From contig MBPM02000002.1 in the NCBI GenBank assembly GCA_001695595.3, forward strand, positions 558,001-622,000: DNA of 64,000 nucleotides, given 5' to 3'. The notes under the pieces were generated by a model. It saw nothing but the letters and a program-made list of their open reading frames with translations. It was not told where the DNA came from and did no database searches. The position numbers and the translations under genes are program-made. This DNA is from Plasmopara viticola. Taxonomy: Eukaryota > Oomycota > Peronosporomycetes > Peronosporales > Peronosporaceae. Below are positions 58,089 through 64,000 of the stretch, in pieces (the first letter of the stretch is position 1; the number at the start of each line of letters is the position of its first letter).

Positions 58089-58319
58089 TTACAATCTGCC
58101 CTGCACCAAATTAGTGCCTGTGCCTGAGGCGGTGCCTATATTGAAGGCTGCATCAGTAACAAAGGCTGCGCCTACCTCAAAGGCTACTAAGCGGCGAACC
58201 TTAATAGGATCGCTCCTTGAATAGCCTTTAAGCCAAAAACGATTTGAGAGAACCTCATAATCTCTGAAAAGGCGCTCCCATCGTTCTTCCTCCACAGCCT
58301 TCGGGCGATAAATATGGTG
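58089..58319 (-). pseudogene. coding remnant, possible effector-like family
   Basis: A minus-strand frame reads EEERWERLFRDYEVLSNRFW, then SRSDPIKVRRLVAFEVGAAF and a Gly/Ala/Thr-rich end. An in-frame stop lies just upstream, and a related frame continues to about 58701 with frameshifts. The Trp/Tyr-bearing helical pattern followed by a hydrophobic segment is reminiscent of oomycete secreted effector C-termini, but there is no signal peptide or RXLR motif, so this is only a possibility. The hydrophobic end resembles 12808-13110 and 48064-48165. Confidence 0.35.
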
Positions 58320-61300
58320 ATCACTTGTTTGGGTCTTCGAACGCTAAGGACTTGAAGCAGCCTAATATTTATGACAACTTTATCAAAATAATTGATCGCG
58401 CGAAGATTCGCCCATATCGGCGAATGACTGAATATAAGAATTCGTAGCCATGTAAAAGGCTTATTGTGAATATACAAGGAGGACAAAGAAGTCCACACTT
58501 TTCAAAAGTAAAGGTCTGACCTGAGACACTCTTGTCGATGCGGTCACTTAATTGGCGATAAGCAGTAAGAAAGCGACAGTAAGCCCGACAACCCTCTTCG
58601 GGTGAGTGTAAAGACGTCTTCACTGATGCAGTGAGCGAAAGCTTAACTGCCGCTTTTGAAGCCAATTGTCTTCTGTGTGAGGTTTTTTGCTTTCGTACCA
58701 ATAAATTCGAGCAGAAAGTGAAAGGTGTCTCACACGGCTATCGGCCGATCAAGCCATGGCGTCAAGCAAAGCATTAATATGCTCCGCACGTCGCGATGTC
58801 TTTCCGAAGGGCACTTCTCGCGCGGGTTGCAAGAGAGATACTTGGCTTAAAGGAAAAATGATCTTGAGAGAGCTTACGGTGGCTATGTTCTTGATTTAGC
58901 ACCCCATCAAATCTTGCTTATAGTGTTCGCTCGGTAATCCACGGTGCGGAAATCCGTCACCTCCATTTTTAACAGAGCGGGTCTATTTTGGTATTATTGA
59001 ACCTTCAAAGCATTACAGCCTGAGATCTAGTGATGTACCTTCGTAAGCTAGTGACTCGCCTAAGAGATGTCTGAACTTTTGGCAAATCTACGCATCAGGT
59101 GCTCTCAGCTCACGCGCCCAGCTCGTTTATCGAGTCACTTCATACAAATACCAAAAAACCGCGGCTTACATCCAAATGGCTCGAAGCGAGAAGTATCAGA
59201 GCACAACGACCTATAGATAGTCGTATTGAAATCGTACCAACGCTTTAACAAACTATTTAAAACGAAGTAGCTACTCGACTTCACGTCAAGCTTCTGGCGT
59301 TTATAAAAGCACCTTTCATCGCTACGCTTCTCACATGGAAGTGCCATGGTCAAATGTGATAAAGGGCACCACTGTTGCCATAGGCACGAAGTTCTGTGGC
59401 CTCATGCAATAAACACATCCACGAGAGCAATGAAAGCATAAGCGTATTTTCGCTGAAAAGTCAACGAATTGCATGATGCAAATGTCAATTTCTTTTCTCT
59501 CGCCACCAAAACTCTGTGCTTTAAAACAGGAGTGAAGTAGTGACTTATTTATGCGAATGATTAGAGAACGCCTGCACAGGCAGCTACTTCGATTGACGAC
59601 ATGTTGCTTAACATATTGTAAGCGGGCACATTGTAAACAATGTCAAAATTGGAAATTTCCTGCTAGAATTAGTGTAAAGTAATCGGATTCAGTCCTCAAG
59701 GCACCTAGTGCGCCCAGCAGCAAGGGTAAGTGATGCCAGAAGGGCTACCAAACGCCCCAATGATCTTTGTCATATTCTTGCACAATCGTTCCGACGATAA
59801 TAGGCTTTTGGTCGGATACAATCTATATATATATTCGCTCATAACCACTATGAATTAAACCCGTCGGCTCTGGTGGACACCTAATGCAATTTCGGATCTG
59901 GTCATAAGGAACTATAAGCATTATGCCGGCATCTGTTTCAAAAATGATCTCGTATTCCTTGTATGCAGTCATAGGTTTCAATCAGATTCTTGAGAAGTAA
60001 AAGTGCGCCTTAATCGTGTTCCCAAACATATGAGAGGAAGAAATTAGGCCTAGTCAACTGTTTTCAATGACTGAGTGCTGGCTTTGTGGGTCATGTAAAA
60101 TCTTTGGCTGATCTATTAAAAATACAATATAAGTTCTAGAAGCGCCAGCGTCAAAATCTATATGTGAATTTAAGGAAAGCCTTCGGCAGGTCTCTTTTTT
60201 ACCGGACAAGACATCGCAAAGTATCCGACTATGCCACTAGTCGCGGGTTGCTGCAACCCAATGAAAACAACATGAGCAAATCGCGCTTTTGGATTAGGCG
60301 TCTTCAGAGTGTTGCACAAAACTAACTTTTTGTAAGAGAAAAAACTGGCCACGAAGTTCACTTTGAATAAAGTTGCTAGTGACCTCGAAAGCAAAGTGTA
60401 CTTAATGCTCACGAAAATTATGTGTCCGTGAGCATTAAGTGACCTCAAGCCCTTCATGGTCAATTTAAATTACGTACGATGAAGACGGTAACAAATACGC
60501 CCTTCAATACAATAAGAGCCTTAAATAGCTGTCATTATTTGCCGAAGTCAACTTTTGCGTTCAATTTAAGCTTGGGCAAAAACTCAGAATGCTTACCAAC
60601 GCAAATTTGCGCAGTTCTGATTAACAGTGACCGATTCGAGTAAAGCTGAAAGCTATATCGACATTGAACTACGAAACGGGTGCCAATCTAAAGTTCTCAG
60701 TGTGCTTCTCGATTACAGGCAAAGATGCTGCAGGTAATGCATTCAAACTCTCGACAGAGATTGCAACTTTATCGCTAAAGGTAAGCGAAGGCCTGCTCCA
60801 TTATGGTGTGGATCCGGAAGATTCAGACCGAGTCGTTACTTTGATAAAAAAAATTGAAGGTTGATATACTTCAAAGGCTCATGATGCTGCAACAAAGGGT
60901 CATTTTGGCCGAAATTAAGTATCTTTTGGTCTCCACAAATATTGATGCCCGCACACGCAGTCTGTCTGAACACGCTTCTTAGCGTGTACGGTCAGCCGTC
61001 ACCCTCGAAATATAAATACTCGATCAAATGCCTTAGGTATTGATCGCAAGGTCATTTTGGACAATGTCATGTATTCCTGTCAGAGCTTAATCTTTTTGCG
61101 CCTGAGCAAGGCAAAAGCTTGCACCACAAAATGTATATTTTGTCTACCAGGCAAGCTCAGTATATCATAAAGAGGTGAGGCTCGGAAAGTGTAAGCTTTA
61201 CTTATCATGTCTTGATTGTCAATATGTCAAAGATCCTAAATTCGGTTTGCAGATGACAAGGCAGCTTGTAAATCGAGCTTTTGTTCACTGAGGTAAGCTT

Positions 61301-64000
61301 CGCGGCTCCTCCATTAACTTTACTGGCCTTCGAGAAGCGCCATAAGTCTCTCGCGATGACATTATAAAACAAATGAATAGTCAAGATGAAACTTTAACAT
61401 TTATGAGATCAAGTGGGCAAACGCCTTGACAAGTGATTTTTTTTAAGAATGCAGTGTGTTACATACTATCACCAAACTGTGTGACACAAGTCAAGCGATG
61501 CATTCTACATAAAATTGGAACTTGAAAGCTAAATAGAGAAGCAGTAAATGCTCCAAAACCCACTGATTTTGCTAATTACTAGAAATTCCTACACCAAAAA
61601 GTAACTTAAGCACATTTACACCACGAACAATTTATTAGTAAAGCTAGGTACAGTCAAGCACACATTTAAATAGACGTTATGTCTAGTATACATACTAAAA
61701 TAATATTTTATAAAGGCAGGCATATAGCCATTCGCAACTCGAGTTGTCTGTAAGTATGAGACAGAGATCAGACAATTACACTTATGAAAAATTTAACCAC
61801 AGAGCTACGGCAGCCTTACTTTTTTGCCTGCATCGTATTGACCAGTTTTATTGTTGGAAGGCGTCGTTACAATGATGCTGTTGGACAAGCATTCTAAAAA
61901 ACCATATATTAGCTAGTCGGAACACCATTTGCTGTATTGGATGCCATTACAAAAGCAGTATTCTGTACAATCGAATGTATTTGATGAATCAATTGCTTAA
62001 GAATTACAAGAACTCGCACCCGACGCTCATATTTTGATGATGCAAAGTTAAATCCAGACCTAAGATTTTTGAATAGGATGCGACCTCCAAAGAAAATCCA
62101 ATTTAATCCCTCGTGAGTATGTTAAGAGACGAGCACCAAAGGCGAAATGTATTAAATGACGGCAATTCTCCAGAATTAAATTCCATTTTGAAGCTTTTGG
62201 TGTCGGCATTGCAAGCCTACTTGCGCCTCATGAAGTACTTGAGGTCAATGCAAGACATGTGTACAAAAGAAGCTATCTCTTCTACTCGTACTCCGGGACA
62301 ACTACAGCGAAGTTAATTACTAAGTGAAGCAATACCTTTGGATAAATTCAGTCGGCTTAAGACTTGTCGTCAGCTGCCAGCAGACGGCCGGCCTACAACG
62401 TGTAGTCCGCGACGTTAAGTTTGTGCTACCTGTAAATTAGAATTGTCATTCAATGCCAATTCTACGGTCTCTAGAAAGGAAGCCTGGTGTATGAGGAGCA
62501 TTTGCGTCAGGGCCGCGCCCGTGAACAGTCTGCTTAAACGACGGTCACTGCTTTTTGTCTGAAAGAAGATAGCTGACCATTTTGGCCAGTAGAGCTCGTT
62601 GTCAGTGGACACGAGCATAACGACTCTTATAAGCCAAGGGTGTCATTATACCCTGAAGGATTGCAAGGAAGCGCAATCGCACACGGTACTCATAACAGGA
62701 TGCAAAAGGACTTGCGTGCAAGGCAAAGTCGCCTATGCTAAGTTAATGCGCGTGAGCGCTCATTTGCATGTTATACAGAAGAAAAAATTCTTTTTCCTTT
62801 GCTTACATAAATGTCAACGATACCGTCATCGTCTATTGAGAATGCTTCAAGATGAACTGTTGCGCGCCTTCAAAGTAAACTTACCGTGTCGGGTACTTGT
62901 GCAGTCAGATGGTACGCCCATTCGGGGTCAAGCAAGACTGTCAGCTCATTCACCTCATCTTGCACGCTCTGAGGCAAAAAAGTACACAGCTTTATTCTCA
63001 CGAAGGATCAGTCTTACCAACCCAAGTGTGGAATGACTAGAAGTGCTACCAGGTATAGCGGGGCGTTCGTATAAATTTGCACGAAGGCGGAGTGAGTCAA
63101 GTCTTTGATTTGTTTTCTATACCACAAGCCAGCACGAGTTGTGCTGGCCATAAAGTGAGTGTTTTTCTTCAAAGGAAGTCTAATTATATTTTTCCACTTC
63201 AAAACATGAGCTAAACTTAACTCAGATTTATCGATAACATTTCTGCGGAGTAAATATTCTACAGCCATTATCACGCATAGTTGCTCCTATTAGTAAGCCT
63301 CAAACAGTGGTCGTTGAATCATGTCCCGCTATCTTCACGATATTAAGTACTACACGACTCAATATGGTAGTAATATTTGCTAGTGTGGCACACATTAGGT
63401 TCGTGTAGATCGAGCTGTATGTATCTAAGTTACCTGCACACCTCACGATGCGTAACGTTTTGTCTGGCAACATCGCAGGCTCATTCCCTGCTGAAAAGGT
63501 CTAATTTCTGCAAATGCGACCTGAACCTTAGCTAATGGTAGGGTACGCATTATTTGTGCATCGACGCGGCAGTCGACTTTACCGGCAGCTCACGCGCTAT
63601 TAAACTTAGTCTGGTATATTATGATGTGTAACCATTGTTTTTAAATCATGAGCTTAGCGTCTACATATCGTGCTTTCTTCCTCATTAAGACTTTTGTGAG
63701 GGTTTTAAGCTTATCGATCTGCATATCTGTGGCTTTATAATTATGTGCCGTGTAAGCTTTCAGGTGCATGTGATATAACAAGTAGAAAAGTTATGGCACT
63801 GTTGGTTGCTCCCTTCGCCAATTTTGCGCGTACGAGCCTCGTCGCGGTCACCTACAGTTCAGACTACTGGTGTACCTGTCTAGGCCTATGGTATTGAGCG
63901 CTAACTCTAAGGAAAACACTGTGGCCAGAACTGCAGTGACTAACTAATACAATCTGTGCGTCGTTTGACGGCATTTGATAAAGTTTTAAGATTCGATGTT
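58320..64000. other. gene-poor right end
   Basis: About 5.7 kb of AT-rich sequence without a recognisable gene. The open frames at 60664-60864 (+) and 62599-63036 (+, 145 codons, basic) show no family motif and no convincing start context. I leave them unannotated. Confidence 0.4.

Noticed and set aside
62599..63036. 145-codon plus-strand open frame as a gene
   Set aside because: No family motif, unusual basic composition, and no splice or promoter context; it may be real but I cannot support it.

Overview
The window looks like nuclear DNA of an oomycete, probably a downy mildew or Phytophthora relative. The signs are compact genes with short GT-AG introns (about 45-100 bp, most 58-78 bp), long AT-rich gene-poor stretches full of decayed coding fragments, LINE remnants, and proteins of eukaryotic type (5-oxoprolinase, mTERF, C2/dysferlin-domain protein, dynein heavy chain fragment, type II P-type ATPases). 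No prokaryotic operon structure, rRNA, tRNA or CRISPR array was seen.

Layout. (1) 1-8.6 kb is a small gene island: a 5-oxoprolinase running off the left edge (-), an unrecognised small two-exon gene (+), a five-exon LarC-type nickel-insertion protein with a His-rich insert (+), and a membrane-anchored short-chain dehydrogenase (-). (2) 8.6-18.4 kb is gene-poor, with an old tandem repeat, one pseudogene that has a single in-frame stop, and an internally deleted LINE copy. (3) 18.4-47.3 kb is dominated by a large, old inverted duplication. The left arm is about 18.4-28.25 kb and the right arm about 39.4-47.3 kb, around an 11-kb gene-free spacer. Each arm holds one intact single-exon P-type cation ATPase (1197 and 1196 aa, divergent) followed by the same heavily decayed pseudogene. 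The two ATPase reading frames are nearly identical while the flanking DNA is strongly diverged, which suggests gene conversion or very strong constraint. Only the left arm carries a 2.0-kb terminal-inverted-repeat element that has captured a piece of a dynein heavy chain gene. (4) 48.9-57.3 kb is a second gene island: two tandem paralogous coiled-coil membrane proteins, a C2 + dysferlin-domain protein (all -), and a mitochondrial mTERF protein (+). A LINE with a perfect 12-bp target duplication sits in the divergent promoter between the last two. (5) 57.3-64 kb is gene-poor.

Biology. The genes do not form one obvious pathway. The first island contains glutathione-cycle (5-oxoprolinase) and nickel-cofactor (LarC) functions side by side. 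The ATPase pair probably sets Na+ or Ca2+ export. The second island has membrane-associated proteins plus an organelle gene-expression factor. The strongest candidates for something undescribed are the converting inverted ATPase pair, the dynein-carrying Pack-type element, the internally deleted LINE lineage that keeps both ends, and the eukaryotic LarC. All exon boundaries were inferred by eye from splice signals and reading frame.
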